This document shows, piece by piece, positions 1-9,197 of a stretch of 64,000 bases of DNA. Location of the stretch: the NCBI GenBank assembly GCA_002491905.1, contig DKWV01000041.1, forward strand, positions 1 through 64,000, given 5' to 3'. The position numbers and the translations under genes are program-made. Numbering within the stretch: the first letter of the stretch is position 1; every line of letters starts with the position of its first letter. Under the pieces are notes generated by a model. That model had not been told where the DNA came from, searched no databases, and worked only from the letters and a program-made list of their open reading frames with translations. Origin of the DNA: Lachnospiraceae bacterium UBA7143. Lineage in GTDB: Bacteria; Bacillota; Clostridia; Lachnospirales; Lachnospiraceae.

Positions 1-174
1 GATATCACAAAGTTTGATTATGATTTTGATCTGGTATCCGGCAGATACGTTATCGATGCGAAATCTATCATGGGTATTTTCAGCTTAGACCTTTCTAAGC
101 CGATCGACCTGAACATCCACGCTGAGGACGGCACGGACGAGGTTATGGAAACACTGAAGCCTTACATCATGTAA
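1..174 (+). CDS. HPr family phosphocarrier-like protein (C-terminal part)
   Basis: The reading frame is open from the first base and stops with TAA at 172-174, so only the last 57 residues are visible. The stretch SGRYVIDAKSIMGIFSLDLS resembles the region around regulatory Ser46 of HPr, where KSIMG..SL is typical. The phosphorylated histidine would lie upstream, outside the window. HPr proteins carry phosphate from PTS enzyme I to sugar permeases and, when Ser-phosphorylated, act in carbon catabolite control. A terminator-like hairpin follows directly. The family call is good. Whether this is the general HPr or a paralogue (Crh-like) cannot be decided from this end. Confidence 0.75.
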   Translation, partial: DITKFDYDFDLVSGRYVIDAKSIMGIFSLDLSKPIDLNIHAEDGTDEVMETLKPYIM

Positions 175-209
175 TGCCGCTTCAGCTTACATCCGAATTA
201 AGACGAAAG

Positions 210-240
210 AACAGCTCGGAAAGATTTCCGGGCTGTTTTT
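210..240 (+). terminator. Rho-independent terminator after the HPr-like gene
   Basis: A stem of about 12 bp (ACAGCTCGGAAA with TTTCCGGGCTGT, one G-T pair) is followed by TTTTTG. It lies 36 bases after the HPr-like stop codon and just before the 3' end of the convergent thiI gene. Confidence 0.8.
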
Positions 241-263
241 GTTTTCCCTGTCTTCCACAGCGT

Positions 264-1445
264 TCACGCCTGCACCACGATCACTTCTTCCGTCTCCAGC
301 GCAGTCTTCACCAGCTCGTCAATCCCCTCCTGCAAATTCTGCTCATGTCTTTTAATGACATTCAGATTTGGTTTCGTGACAGGATGTTTTGCCACAAAAA
401 TAGTACAGCAGTCTTCATAAGGCAGAATTGATGTCTCATAGCTGTCGATCTTCTCCGCTATATCCACAATCTCCATCTTGTCAAAACCAATCAGCGGTCT
501 GTAAACAGGTATGGTACAAACCTCATTTGTGGCCGCCAGACTCGCCATGGTCTGGGACGCCACCTGACCGATGCTCTCACCCGTAACCAGCCCCAGGCAC
601 TCTGTCTCCTTCGCAATGTGCTCTGCAATACGCATCATATAGCGGCGCATGATGATCGTCAGTTCATCGTGGGGACACTTATCATAGATATAGAGCTGGA
701 TGTCTGTAAAGTTAATCACATGAAGCCAGACCGGCCCCGCGTAGGCCGCAACCTTTTTCGCCAGATCGACCACCTTTGTCTTTGCCCGCTCGCTGGTATA
801 GGGCGGCGCATGAAAATAAACCGCGTCAATCTTGACACCGCGCTTCGCGATCATCCACCCCGCCACCGGGGAATCAATTCCTCCGGAGAGAAGCAGCATC
901 GCCTTGCCTCCTGTACCCACTGGCATACCGCCCGGGCCGGGTATGATCTCGGAGTAAAGGCAGATCTTGTCCCGTATTTCCACCTGCAAAAGGATGTCCG
1001 GTTTGTGCACGTCCACATGCATTTCCGGATAGGCGTCCAGAATCACACCGCCAAGTTCCACATTGATTTCCATGGAATTGAGAGGATAGTTTTTTCGCGC
1101 CCGCCTCGCCGCCACTTTAAAGCTTTTGTTCCGGTCGGGGTACACATCGCCCATATATTTCACCACAGCCTGTCCCAGCTTCTCAAAGCCCTCGTCCTCC
1201 ACATATACCACCGGACAGATGCCGGAAATGCCAAAAACCTTTTTCAGGCTCTCAACCGTCTCGTCAAAGTCAAAGTCCGACAGCGCGTCCACGTAAATGC
1301 GCCCGTCTGTCCTGCGCACCGCGAACTCGCCCTCCACCTTTTTCAGCGCATATTTGATCTGCCTGACCAAAGCCTCCTCAAACAGATAACGGTTTTTACC
1401 TTTGACACCGATCTCCGCATACTTGATTAAAAATGATTGATACAT
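264..1445 (-). CDS. thiI: tRNA 4-thiouridine sulfurtransferase ThiI
   Basis: ThiI adenylates U8 of tRNA and transfers sulfur to make 4-thiouridine; in some bacteria it also supplies sulfur for thiamine. The 393-residue protein has an N-terminal ferredoxin-like and THUMP region (about 1-165) and a PP-loop ATPase domain with SGGIDSP at about 187-193. It ends without a rhodanese domain, as in Bacillus-type ThiI. The start at 1445 is preferred over an ATG 12 bases upstream: GGAGG sits 5 bases before it, inside the would-be longer version, and the protein then begins MYQSFLIKYAEIG as in the family. The gene follows a cysteine desulfurase, its likely sulfur donor, in one transcription unit. Confidence 0.95.
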   Translation of the reverse strand: MYQSFLIKYAEIGVKGKNRYLFEEALVRQIKYALKKVEGEFAVRRTDGRIYVDALSDFDFDETVESLKKVFGISGICPVVYVEDEGFEKLGQAVVKYMGDVYPDRNKSFKVAARRARKNYPLNSMEINVELGGVILDAYPEMHVDVHKPDILLQVEIRDKICLYSEIIPGPGGMPVGTGGKAMLLLSGGIDSPVAGWMIAKRGVKIDAVYFHAPPYTSERAKTKVVDLAKKVAAYAGPVWLHVINFTDIQLYIYDKCPHDELTIIMRRYMMRIAEHIAKETECLGLVTGESIGQVASQTMASLAATNEVCTIPVYRPLIGFDKMEIVDIAEKIDSYETSILPYEDCCTIFVAKHPVTKPNLNVIKRHEQNLQEGIDELVKTALETEEVIVVQA

Positions 1446-1459
1446 ACCATCCTCCATAT

Positions 1460-1481
1460 AGAGGGGTCACCCGACCCCTCT
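1460..1481 (-). other. Perfect intercistronic hairpin between desulfurase and thiI
   Basis: A 9-bp perfect stem (AGAGGGGTC with GACCCCTCT, 4-base loop) lies 2 bases from the desulfurase stop codon and just upstream of the thiI ribosome binding site. No T-run follows on the transcribed strand, so it is more likely an mRNA processing or stability element than a terminator. Confidence 0.5.
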
Positions 1482-1483
1482 TC

Positions 1484-2638
1484 TTAATGCCTCGTATATC
1501 TTCTGAGCTTCGGCACAATCTCTTCCAAATTCTGACAGGTATAGGCAATCTCCTCCCTTGTCGTAAATCCGGAAAGGCTGAAACGGATCGTTGACTCCAG
1601 AAGCTCCTTCTCCACACCGATCGCTTTCAGCGTCGCTGAAGGCTGCGGCTTATGTGCGGCGCAGGCGCTCCCGGCGGATACATAAATGCCCCGCTCCTCC
1701 AAAGCGTGCAGGAGCACCTCGCTGCGCACGCCCCTGAAAGAAGCACTTACAATGTGGGCTGCTCCCTCTCTGCCTGGGCAGCCATTGATTATCACATCAT
1801 CTATTTTTTTGACTCTATCAGTCAATTCTTCCCGCAGCGCATACATTCTGTCCACATCGCTCTCCATATCCTGATACACCATCTCCACCGCCTTGGCAAA
1901 GCCCGCGATGCCGGGAAGATTCTCCGTTCCGGAGCGCATGCCCCTCTGCTGACCGCCGCCATAGGTGATCGGACTCACCTTAGCTCCCTCCTTCATGTAG
2001 AGAAGGCCGATGCCCTTAGGCCCATGGAGCTTATGCCCGCTCGCACTGAGCATGTCGATATGCATTTTCCCAGGATAAATGCGCGTCTTTCCAAATCCCT
2101 GCACCGCATCCACATGAAATAACGTTGCCGGATTTTTCTTTTTGATCAGGGCGCCCGCCTCAGCGATGGGCTGTAACGTTCCAATCTCATTGTTTGTATG
2201 CATAATTGAGACCAGAATCGTGTCCGGTCTGACAGCCTGTTCCAAATCCTCCAGTGAAATTCTTCCCTGCCTGTCAACAGACAGATAAGTCACCTCAAAT
2301 CCCTGATTCTCCAGATAAGCCATGGGCTGCAGCACTGCCGGATGCTCAATCTTCGTGGTGATCAGATGCCGGCCGGTTCTGTGGTTTGCCATCGCCGCGC
2401 CAATCAGCGCGATATTGTCTGACTCCGTACCACCGGAGGTAAAAAAGATTTCTTTTTCATTTACTTTTAAAAGTTTCGAAAATGTCTCGTTCGCGTATCT
2501 TAAGTAGGCTTCCGCCTCCACTCCTTTATGGTGCAGGCTGGAAGGATTCCCATAATCCTCGCACAAGATTTTGTGCATCAACTGCGCGACCTCCTCAAAG
2601 CATGCGGTCGTCGCGGAATTATCCAAATACACTTCCAT
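1484..2638 (-). CDS. Cysteine desulfurase (NifS/IscS family)
   Basis: This PLP enzyme takes sulfur from cysteine as a persulfide and hands it to acceptors, here most likely ThiI encoded directly downstream. The protein has 384 residues. The PLP lysine lies in SGHKLHG (Lys203) and the catalytic cysteine in SAGSACAAHKP (Cys326). An in-frame ATG further upstream (2725) has no ribosome binding site. The start at 2638 has AAGGAAA at suitable spacing and gives the family N-terminus MEVYLDNSATT. The pairing matches the NifZ-ThiI arrangement known from Bacillus subtilis. Confidence 0.93.
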   Translation of the reverse strand: MEVYLDNSATTACFEEVAQLMHKILCEDYGNPSSLHHKGVEAEAYLRYANETFSKLLKVNEKEIFFTSGGTESDNIALIGAAMANHRTGRHLITTKIEHPAVLQPMAYLENQGFEVTYLSVDRQGRISLEDLEQAVRPDTILVSIMHTNNEIGTLQPIAEAGALIKKKNPATLFHVDAVQGFGKTRIYPGKMHIDMLSASGHKLHGPKGIGLLYMKEGAKVSPITYGGGQQRGMRSGTENLPGIAGFAKAVEMVYQDMESDVDRMYALREELTDRVKKIDDVIINGCPGREGAAHIVSASFRGVRSEVLLHALEERGIYVSAGSACAAHKPQPSATLKAIGVEKELLESTIRFSLSGFTTREEIAYTCQNLEEIVPKLRRYTRH

Positions 2639-2756
2639 TGCCGTTGTTTCCTTTCCTGCAAATATCTCTTTCACAGTGCGCCGCTCGATTTCGCTCCGTT
2701 TATTCTCTGTCTGTGCACTGCTCATTGCTTTCGCGTATATTATAACATATGCCGTT

Positions 2757-3494
2757 TTACTCCAGATGGTACATCAGCCAGGACAGCACCGTCAGCCCTG
2801 CCGTCTCGGTTCGCAGGATTCTTTTTCCCAGTGTAACCGGTAAAATTTCCGCCGCAAGAGCCTCCGCGACCTCGCTCTCTTCAAAGCCGCCCTCCGGGCC
2901 GATAAAAACTGCCACACTCTCACCGGGCCGTATCGCCTCTATGATTTTTTTCGTGTGTCCCATATCGTCAGCCAGCTCATAGGGAATCAATTTCACTTCC
3001 ATCCCGCGCGCGTAAGCCACCGCCTCTGCCATGGGCACAGGCTCCCTTACCACAGGAATGATTCCCCGCTTACACTGCTTGGCGGCCGCCTCTGCAATAC
3101 CCTGCCAGCGTTTTACCTTTGCAGACGCTTTCTTCTCGTCAAGCTTTACCACACAACGCTTCACCGCCACGGGAATCACCTCAAACACACCCAGTTCCAC
3201 AGACTTCTGAATAATCATCTCCATTTTATCCGCTTTGGGGATCCCCTGAAAAAGATAAATTTTAGAGGGCAGTTCCACCCCCTCTTCCCTGACAAACCGC
3301 AATGTACAGATCACGCGATCCTGCGCAAACGCCTCAATACCGCAACGGTACTCTTTTCCGTCCACACCGTTCTTTACCGCAATCTCTTCACCAATCTTCA
3401 AACGAAGTACATTTTTAATATGATTGACATCACCGCCCGTAATGATGATCTTTTTATCCTGAATCTGCGATGGATCCACAAAGAATTGATACAT
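2757..3494 (-). CDS. rsmE: 16S rRNA (uracil(1498)-N(3))-methyltransferase RsmE
   Basis: RsmE methylates N3 of U1498 in helix 44 of 16S rRNA. The 245-residue protein has the usual length. It shows the SPOUT-fold signatures IGPEGGF (near residue 198) and LGKRILRTETA (near 222-232), which form the S-adenosylmethionine-binding knot. An AAGGAGG lies upstream, though at long spacing (13 bases) from the ATG. The gene often follows prmA in Firmicutes. Here prmA lies two genes upstream on the same strand, with a VanZ-like gene between. Confidence 0.93.
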   Translation of the reverse strand: MYQFFVDPSQIQDKKIIITGGDVNHIKNVLRLKIGEEIAVKNGVDGKEYRCGIEAFAQDRVICTLRFVREEGVELPSKIYLFQGIPKADKMEMIIQKSVELGVFEVIPVAVKRCVVKLDEKKASAKVKRWQGIAEAAAKQCKRGIIPVVREPVPMAEAVAYARGMEVKLIPYELADDMGHTKKIIEAIRPGESVAVFIGPEGGFEESEVAEALAAEILPVTLGKRILRTETAGLTVLSWLMYHLE

Positions 3495-3512
3495 GAATGC
3501 AGTCGTTCCTCC

Positions 3513-4043
3513 TTACTGCTCCTCCAAAGCCCGTTCCAAGCGTTTCCGCTGAACACGCTTTACAATCCTGACTAACAGTGCAAAGACAAGAACCCCCAAG
3601 AGCGCTCCTGCGCTGTCAATCATTACATCCGAAAATCTTCCCGCGCGCCCCGCCACAAAAAGCTGGTGTATCTCGTCTGTCGCCGCGTAAACGGCTGTCG
3701 CAAAAAAAGCCGTTCCGCCTCTTCGCAAAAAACCCATCTCCCACTGGCCAATCCATATATAGAGAAGAACCGATAAAACGCCATATTCCGCCATATGAGC
3801 CGCCTTTCTGACAAGCCCCTCAATGGTATCGGCAATCGCTTTCACCCGTTCATCACTTAAATCCAGATGGAAAAAAGTCCGGGTAGAGCTTACCATATGA
3901 TAAGTAAAACTCTCGCTCACCGCGCCAGACTCCTCCTTATCCTGCGCGGAGAAGGCGAAGATCATGCACATCCACACAATCGCCAGCACACCCGCCAGAT
4001 TCCGAAGCAGAAACATACCGAATTTTTCTTCCGTCTTTCTCAT
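3513..4043 (-). CDS. VanZ-like family membrane protein
   Basis: This small membrane protein of 176 residues has hydrophobic segments near the N-terminus, in the middle and at the C-terminus. It carries the VanZ-like signature DEIHQLFVAGRAGRFSD followed by DSAGALLG. VanZ of enterococci gives low-level teicoplanin resistance, but the function of most chromosomal family members is unknown. The ATG at 4043 has GAGG 6 bases upstream. A TTG four codons earlier is possible but has its Shine-Dalgarno sequence too close. It sits between prmA and rsmE, probably in the same transcript. Confidence 0.85.
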   Translation of the reverse strand: MRKTEEKFGMFLLRNLAGVLAIVWMCMIFAFSAQDKEESGAVSESFTYHMVSSTRTFFHLDLSDERVKAIADTIEGLVRKAAHMAEYGVLSVLLYIWIGQWEMGFLRRGGTAFFATAVYAATDEIHQLFVAGRAGRFSDVMIDSAGALLGVLVFALLVRIVKRVQRKRLERALEEQ

Positions 4044-4086
4044 AATAAACCTCAATTCCTCTGCGCCACGACAAGCGCCGCCCTTC

Positions 4087-5076
4087 CTATCGGTCTTTCC
4101 GGGCTGTCACAGACACCCACTCGCCCAGATGATTCACCTCAATAACCGTAAGTCCCGCCGCTTCCACAGCCTGTCTCACAGTATCTTCCTTATCTTCAAT
4201 AATCCCTGAGGTAATATAGACACCGCCCGGTTTCAGGCAGTTTACAGCCACCGGCGTAAGAGGAACTAAAACATCCGCCAAAATATTTGCCACCACAATA
4301 TCATAACACCCGTTACCAACTTTGTCCTGTATCTCTTTCTCCGTAATGATATTACCAATGAGCAAATCGAAGGCTTCGTCGGCAATCCCGTTGGCTTCCT
4401 TATTCTGCGCTACAGCATCCACCGCGCAGGGATCCAGATCCGTTCCCACGGCATGTTTCGCTCCATACATAAGCGCAAGGATAGAGAGAATACCGCTACC
4501 TGTCCCTACATCCAGAAGCTCTGTCTCCGGAGTCAGATGTTTTTTGATCTCCCCGATACAGAGCCTTGTGGTCTCATGCATACCCGTACCGAAAGCGGTG
4601 CCCGGATCAATGTGCAGAATCTTCTTATCACGGTCTTCGGGTTTCACTTCCTCCCAGGAGGGAATCACTAGAAGATCCTCTATATAGAATTGATGGAAAT
4701 ACTGCTTCCAGTTATTGATCCAGTCAATGTCCTCGGTTTCGGACACCGTGACAGTTCCCTCGCCGATCTCCATGAAATCCCGAACACCGGACAGCGCTTC
4801 CTCAATTCTTGCAAGCACGCTCTCTTTATCCGCAGACTCTCCGTCCAGATCAAGAGAACCGTCCTCTTTCACCTTCACAAAAAAACTTAAGTACGCAATG
4901 CCATCGTCCGCCTCCGGCTCAGGCGGAATATCCACAAACATCCGCTCTTTTTCAAGCGGCGAGAGCGGCACTTTATCCTCGATCTGCGCGCCCTCAAGAC
5001 CTCTGTCATAGAGTTCGCTGATAATGAGATCCTCCGCCTGGACAACGGTCTTAATCCTGAACTTCATCCACTTCAT
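4087..5076 (-). CDS. prmA: Ribosomal protein L11 methyltransferase PrmA
   Basis: PrmA trimethylates ribosomal protein L11 using S-adenosylmethionine. The 329-residue protein has the N-terminal substrate-recognition part and a Rossmann methyltransferase domain with LDVGTGSGILSI at 188-197 and VVANILADVL near 260. The first ATG has AAGG 6 bases upstream, so it is preferred over the second ATG three codons later. Upstream lies a TelA-like gene only 8 bases away, suggesting one operon. Confidence 0.95.
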   Translation of the reverse strand: MKWMKFRIKTVVQAEDLIISELYDRGLEGAQIEDKVPLSPLEKERMFVDIPPEPEADDGIAYLSFFVKVKEDGSLDLDGESADKESVLARIEEALSGVRDFMEIGEGTVTVSETEDIDWINNWKQYFHQFYIEDLLVIPSWEEVKPEDRDKKILHIDPGTAFGTGMHETTRLCIGEIKKHLTPETELLDVGTGSGILSILALMYGAKHAVGTDLDPCAVDAVAQNKEANGIADEAFDLLIGNIITEKEIQDKVGNGCYDIVVANILADVLVPLTPVAVNCLKPGGVYITSGIIEDKEDTVRQAVEAAGLTVIEVNHLGEWVSVTARKDR

Positions 5077-5084
5077 AGACTGCC

Positions 5085-6239
5085 TTACTTCCTTTCACTG
5101 AGCTCTAAAAGCTTCTCTTTCAGCTCATTCTCCATAGTCTGCATCTCCTGCTCGGCAGCCCTTCTCTTCTCCCTGCCATCCGCCTGAATCTTCATCACCT
5201 CATCCAGCGTGGAAATCAGGTTGGCATTGGTATTTTTCAAGGTCTCCATATCAATAATGCCGCGCTCCGACTCCTTCGCGCTCTCGATGGTAGCGGTTTT
5301 CAATACCTCCGCATTTTTCTTCAAGAGTTCGTTAGTCATATCGGACACTTCTCTCTGTGCCCTCGCCGCCTGCTCCGCGTGGGTTACTCCAAGGGCAAGC
5401 ACCATCTGGCTCTTCCAGAGGGGAATGGTGTTTACAATCGTGGACTGAATTTTCTCAACCATCATGGTATCGCTGCTCTGCACCAGCCTGATCTGCGGCG
5501 CCGTCTGAATGGACACCATTCTTGTGAGCTCCAGGTCATGAATCTTTTTCTCAAAACGGTCACAGAGCGCCTCCAGATCCCTCGCCGCCTGCGCGTCCTC
5601 CGGCAGACCGCTCGCCCTCGCTTTCTCCAAAAGCTGCGGCAGTTCCGTCTCTCTCGTCTGCGCCAGTTTTTTCTTACCCGCCAGTATGTACATGGAAAGT
5701 TCTTTAAAGTAAACCAGATTCTGCTCATACATCTTATCCAGAAGAGAGATATCCTTTAAGAGCTGTATCTGATTGCTTTCTAACGCCTCGCAGATTTTGT
5801 TCACATTTGTCTCCGCCTTGGCATACTTTGTCTTCATGGATTCCAGTTTGTGCGCCGGTTTTTTAAAGAGTCCAAGGAAGCCCTTCTCATCCTCCTCGTC
5901 GAAACCTTTAAGCTGCGTCACCACATCGGAGAGCATGTCACCGACCTCTCCCAGATCCTTTGTCCTGACGTTCTCCAACGCATTTCCGGAAAAATCCGCC
6001 ATCTTTTTCTGTGTGCCCACACCGTACTGCAAAATCGCCGCGGAATTGTGCAGGTCAATCTGTTTCGCGAACTCGTCCACCTGCCGTCTCTCCTCGTCGC
6101 TCAAAACCGAATCGTCCAGATCTTCTTTTAACTCCTGCACCTTAGACGCCTCCGCCGGAGGCTGCTTCTCCGTCATCACTTCCTCCACTTCTCCAAACAC
6201 CAGAGTGGGCGCCGTCTCCTTGAAATCCATTTCGCTCAT
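5085..6239 (-). CDS. Toxic anion resistance protein (TelA/KlaA family)
   Basis: The 384-residue, largely alpha-helical, charged protein belongs to the TelA family, named for tellurite resistance but of unclear biochemical role; family members often sit beside XpaC-like genes, as here. The N-terminal 60 residues are acidic and low complexity. The rest is rich in predicted coiled coil, and the C-terminus is rich in Glu and Lys. The start at 6239 has GGAGG 5 bases upstream; an ATG 12 bases earlier overlaps that site and is unlikely. No signal peptide or membrane segment is seen. Confidence 0.88.
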   Translation of the reverse strand: MSEMDFKETAPTLVFGEVEEVMTEKQPPAEASKVQELKEDLDDSVLSDEERRQVDEFAKQIDLHNSAAILQYGVGTQKKMADFSGNALENVRTKDLGEVGDMLSDVVTQLKGFDEEDEKGFLGLFKKPAHKLESMKTKYAKAETNVNKICEALESNQIQLLKDISLLDKMYEQNLVYFKELSMYILAGKKKLAQTRETELPQLLEKARASGLPEDAQAARDLEALCDRFEKKIHDLELTRMVSIQTAPQIRLVQSSDTMMVEKIQSTIVNTIPLWKSQMVLALGVTHAEQAARAQREVSDMTNELLKKNAEVLKTATIESAKESERGIIDMETLKNTNANLISTLDEVMKIQADGREKRRAAEQEMQTMENELKEKLLELSERK

Positions 6240-6264
6240 ACTATCCTCCATTTTTAATCCTGTA

Positions 6265-7512
6265 CTATAGATATCCGTCCTGTTTCAATATGGTATGTAA
6301 CACTGAGATATCCGACTGGATATCCCATGCCTTCTCCCGGAACAATTCATCCAGGAATTTTTCAAAAGCCTCGTTGATATTGTCAACCGCCGTCTCAATT
6401 TCACGCTTGGTCTGCGCCACATTAGACAGATCAGGTTGTTTGTCCAGATCGCGGTAGGCCTCCAAGAGTTTTTTCGTCGTAGGCAGATAAAAGCTCAACA
6501 TTTTGCGGAGTTCAGTCGCCAGCTCCGGTTCTTCCTCCACCCGGTCAAAAATTTTAGTAACCAGATTTTCAAGGCGATCCAGTTTGTCTGACATTTCCTC
6601 GCCAGGTATCTCGTCGTTGCACTGGCGAATGAGACGCACATAGCCTTTGCCCTCCTCAATCACCTCCGCAGCCTCGCCCAGACGTTCTCTTTCCTGTTTT
6701 TTCCTTTCGTCCGCCAGCTTTTCTATTTCAAGCTTTTTCTGCTGTTCCTCATAATCCTTCTGGGTAAGCAAATACTGATTGTACATCTCATCGCTGGCAA
6801 TCAGGCAGGTTTCCTTCTGATCCAGATGCGCCTGCTTAAACATGCCCAAACGTATCATCTTTTTTATGTCTTTGACAACAAACTTCTCACTTTTTCCCGT
6901 CCTCTCCGCCATATCATGAACGGAACAATACAGTTTGTCCTTCACCATATCCACATATCTTTTATAACGCTTGACCTGCCCAGCCAGTTTCGATCCGTGA
7001 AGTCCAAGACCAAAAGCCGCTGCGGCAGCAACCGCCGACATCACCACCGGAACCGCCGACGCCGCATACATAGCCAGTTCTCCTACCGCACCGATTAGCG
7101 CAAGCAGGGAAACTCCCATGATGCCATACCCTGTCGCCCTGTAGACCACACATGCCACAGATCCCTTCGGCGTCGGGTCAAACAGTCTGGTATCCGGCCG
7201 GGAATTGGGCCGCCGGTACTGCGGGCGGTTTGCATAAGGACTTGCCGTCCTTTCGGATGTATTGGGAGCAAAGCTCTGCGTCACATCGTTCACCGCACGA
7301 CTTATGCTTTCTCCCACAACCTCTACCGTGCGGTTTACACTCTCGCCCACAGTGCCCACGGTGCGGTTCATCTCCCGCACGGTATGGTTTAAAGTCTCAT
7401 TTACGGTATCACTGATATTTTTCCCAAGATTCGTAAAATTGCCTGTTTCTACCGCTCGTTGTACCTGATCCCGTATATCCTCTCCGGTTCGCTGCCACTC
7501 ATTCCTGTCCAT
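6265..7512 (-). CDS. XpaC-like protein (5-bromo-4-chloroindolyl phosphate hydrolysis family)
   Basis: The predicted 415-residue protein has an N-terminal stretch of repeated amphipathic segments (NRTVGTVGESVNRTVEVVGE), then two adjacent hydrophobic segments (near 145-190). A winged-helix-like region and a coiled-coil C-terminal half follow. XpaC proteins were named from a phosphatase-plate phenotype; their activity is not established. The ATG at 7512 overlaps the end of the upstream lipoprotein gene by 14 bases, implying translational coupling. Further upstream in-frame ATGs would overlap that gene by over 100 bases. The downstream neighbour is the TelA partner usual for this family. Confidence 0.82.
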   Translation of the reverse strand: MDRNEWQRTGEDIRDQVQRAVETGNFTNLGKNISDTVNETLNHTVREMNRTVGTVGESVNRTVEVVGESISRAVNDVTQSFAPNTSERTASPYANRPQYRRPNSRPDTRLFDPTPKGSVACVVYRATGYGIMGVSLLALIGAVGELAMYAASAVPVVMSAVAAAAAFGLGLHGSKLAGQVKRYKRYVDMVKDKLYCSVHDMAERTGKSEKFVVKDIKKMIRLGMFKQAHLDQKETCLIASDEMYNQYLLTQKDYEEQQKKLEIEKLADERKKQERERLGEAAEVIEEGKGYVRLIRQCNDEIPGEEMSDKLDRLENLVTKIFDRVEEEPELATELRKMLSFYLPTTKKLLEAYRDLDKQPDLSNVAQTKREIETAVDNINEAFEKFLDELFREKAWDIQSDISVLHTILKQDGYL

Positions 7513-8707
7513 ATTCCACGAACTCTCCATACTCATCCCAAATATTACAGATCCAGGTGCTTCCCTGATTAAACACGATCTCCTCGTCATTCTCATCGTA
7601 GAACTTCGGTGGTGTGAAGTCTCCGTCAAAGCGTTTCCAAGTGCCCTTTATCACTTTCCCGTTGGTAAAGACAATAGCATCGCCGTCGCCATGCACACCG
7701 AAGGCAAGATAATCGTGGTCGTCACGCACCTCGCCATGGCAATACTGGAACACCACGTTGCTGACAGTGAGCTGATTACCCGTAAGCTCGTCGATCTGTT
7801 TCTGGCCGTCCTGATAACGGTAATACAACTGATCGTCCTCGTGATATTCAAAATACGGATGATACGCCCCGTAGCCGCCGGAATTACTGGAAGATTTTCC
7901 ACCCGGATATATATAAGACGCTGCTTCTTTATCCTCATACTCCGCCCGCACATTGTCCGCCGCAAAAAGGAAGGGCGGCACGTAATCGTCGTCATAATTC
8001 CAGTCATAGCCCAGACGTTCCACCGCGTCAAAAAGACCGTCGATCATCAGATATCCCGTAAACTCCTTAGCCTTACCGGGTCTTTTCACTCTGCCAAAGG
8101 CTTCGTCCGCCGGATTATGGATACCCACCACCGCCGCGCTGACATTGTAATAATTCGGCCGGTTGATCAGCTCCTCCACATAAGGCACTGCCAATCCCCA
8201 GTTACAGTAGATGGCTTCATATCCCATAGCCTGATACACATAATAATCCCGGCTCGACCGGACAGGCCCGATCCGCTCCAGATCATCAAAGTCTTCAAAT
8301 ACGCCCATCAGACGGGTAATACGTCCCTCCACGGGCGCTTCATAAATAATCGCCGCACGGGAAAGCCCATACTGGGGCAGCGCAGGGGTATTATTCGGTA
8401 TCATCACCGCAATGGGACGCCTTGTAGCCTGCTCCGTCTTCGTCCATTGTCCAGTCAGATAGCTCTGGATCTTACCATCCTTTTCCACCCGTTCCTCGAT
8501 CACCAGCGAATCCGGAGTCTCCTCAGGTTCTTCCTCCTCTTCCGGTTCTGGCTCTTCTATCTCCTGCGGCTCTATGGGTTTGATTTCCAACTGCGGTTCC
8601 GGCGTCGGTTCCTCCTCTTTTCCACAAGCTGCCACAAAGAGCGCCAGCATACAAAACATGCATATAATAAGGGAAATTTTTCCTGTTTTCTTTCCTATAT
8701 TTCTCAT
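7499..8707 (-). CDS. DUF3048 domain-containing lipoprotein (YerB-like)
   Basis: The 402-residue protein has a lipoprotein signal: basic MRNIGKKTGK, a hydrophobic stretch and the lipobox FVAAC with Cys28. A Glu/Pro-rich linker (about 30-75) is followed by the DUF3048 region, which includes ARPIAVMIPNN-like and GPVRSSRDYY motifs. Bacillus subtilis YerB has this architecture. It should be anchored to the outer face of the membrane; its function is unknown. It is the first gene of the XpaC-TelA-PrmA direction and overlaps the XpaC-like start. Confidence 0.9.
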   Translation of the reverse strand: MRNIGKKTGKISLIICMFCMLALFVAACGKEEEPTPEPQLEIKPIEPQEIEEPEPEEEEEPEETPDSLVIEERVEKDGKIQSYLTGQWTKTEQATRRPIAVMIPNNTPALPQYGLSRAAIIYEAPVEGRITRLMGVFEDFDDLERIGPVRSSRDYYVYQAMGYEAIYCNWGLAVPYVEELINRPNYYNVSAAVVGIHNPADEAFGRVKRPGKAKEFTGYLMIDGLFDAVERLGYDWNYDDDYVPPFLFAADNVRAEYEDKEAASYIYPGGKSSSNSGGYGAYHPYFEYHEDDQLYYRYQDGQKQIDELTGNQLTVSNVVFQYCHGEVRDDHDYLAFGVHGDGDAIVFTNGKVIKGTWKRFDGDFTPPKFYDENDEEIVFNQGSTWICNIWDEYGEFVEYGQE

Positions 8708-8790
8708 AGGCTTCTCATTCTCCTCGCTTGTCTTTTATTATCTTGGTCAGTATCTGTTTCTGTAACTATTTTATACTACCATAAAAACGT

Positions 8791-8823
8791 AAAAAAAAAC
8801 AGCCTTGTGAGAGACTGTTTTTT
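8791..8823. terminator. AT-rich hairpin with T-tracts between lipoprotein gene and cassette
   Basis: AAAAAACAG and CTGTTTTTT form a short stem flanked by runs of A and T on both sides, so it could act in either direction. It lies between the DUF3048 gene and the terminator of the 8.9-11.2 kb cassette. Confidence 0.4.
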
Positions 8824-8886
8824 ACAGAAGACGAAGTCCAGCGACGGTCATACCAAAAGCAACATCGCAAGCTATATTTTTGTACA

Positions 8887-8920
8887 TAAAAAGAGCTGTG
8901 TACTAATTAATTCGCAGCTC
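8887..8920 (-). terminator. Rho-independent terminator of the four-gene cassette
   Basis: On the minus strand an 8-bp stem (GAGCTGYG type, one G-T pair) with an AT-rich loop is followed by TTTTT. It begins 10 bases after the stop codon of the 59-residue gene, so it closes the cassette that starts near 11.5 kb. Confidence 0.7.
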
Positions 8921-8930
8921 CATAAAACTT

Positions 8931-9110
8931 TTACCTTGCCAAGTAAGTAGAAGCCTTCTTATACGCATGTGCATAGCGAAAACGCTCTTCATCAATCTTC
9001 TTATCTGCCTCGCGCACTAACTCCTGATACTTCTTTCCCACATGAGGTTTTCTTTTAGTAGTTCCTTTTATACCAAACTGTGCTGCCTCGTTCAACGCAA
9101 TCCTTGCCAT
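8931..9110 (-). CDS. Small basic protein of unknown function (59 aa), last gene of cassette
   Basis: An ATG at 9110 with AGGAG at good spacing opens a 59-residue frame ending with TAA just before a terminator. The product begins MARIALNEAAQFG and is rich in Lys, Arg and Tyr, with alternating charge and no hydrophobic segment. I do not recognise a family. The clean ribosome binding site, the AT-rich base usage shared with the upstream genes and the terminator right after it support a real gene. The 87-base gap from the 187-residue gene allows either co-transcription or a separate start. Confidence 0.65.
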   Translation of the reverse strand: MARIALNEAAQFGIKGTTKRKPHVGKKYQELVREADKKIDEERFRYAHAYKKASTYLAR

Positions 9111-9197
9111 TTCTTTTCTCCTACTATACCTGCTCTTTCATTATATGCAGCAATCGCTACATTTGCAAGCATTATTTTCTCATTAGTATCTCCCAAT

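Noticed and set aside
2639..2725. N-terminal extension of the cysteine desulfurase
   Set aside because: The upstream ATG has no ribosome binding site and adds residues absent from the family; the internal ATG has both.
7691..8950. A 419-codon plus-strand frame opposite the DUF3048 gene
   Set aside because: It is the reverse of a lipoprotein gene with clear signal peptide and domain; the product is an arginine/histidine/isoleucine-rich shadow.
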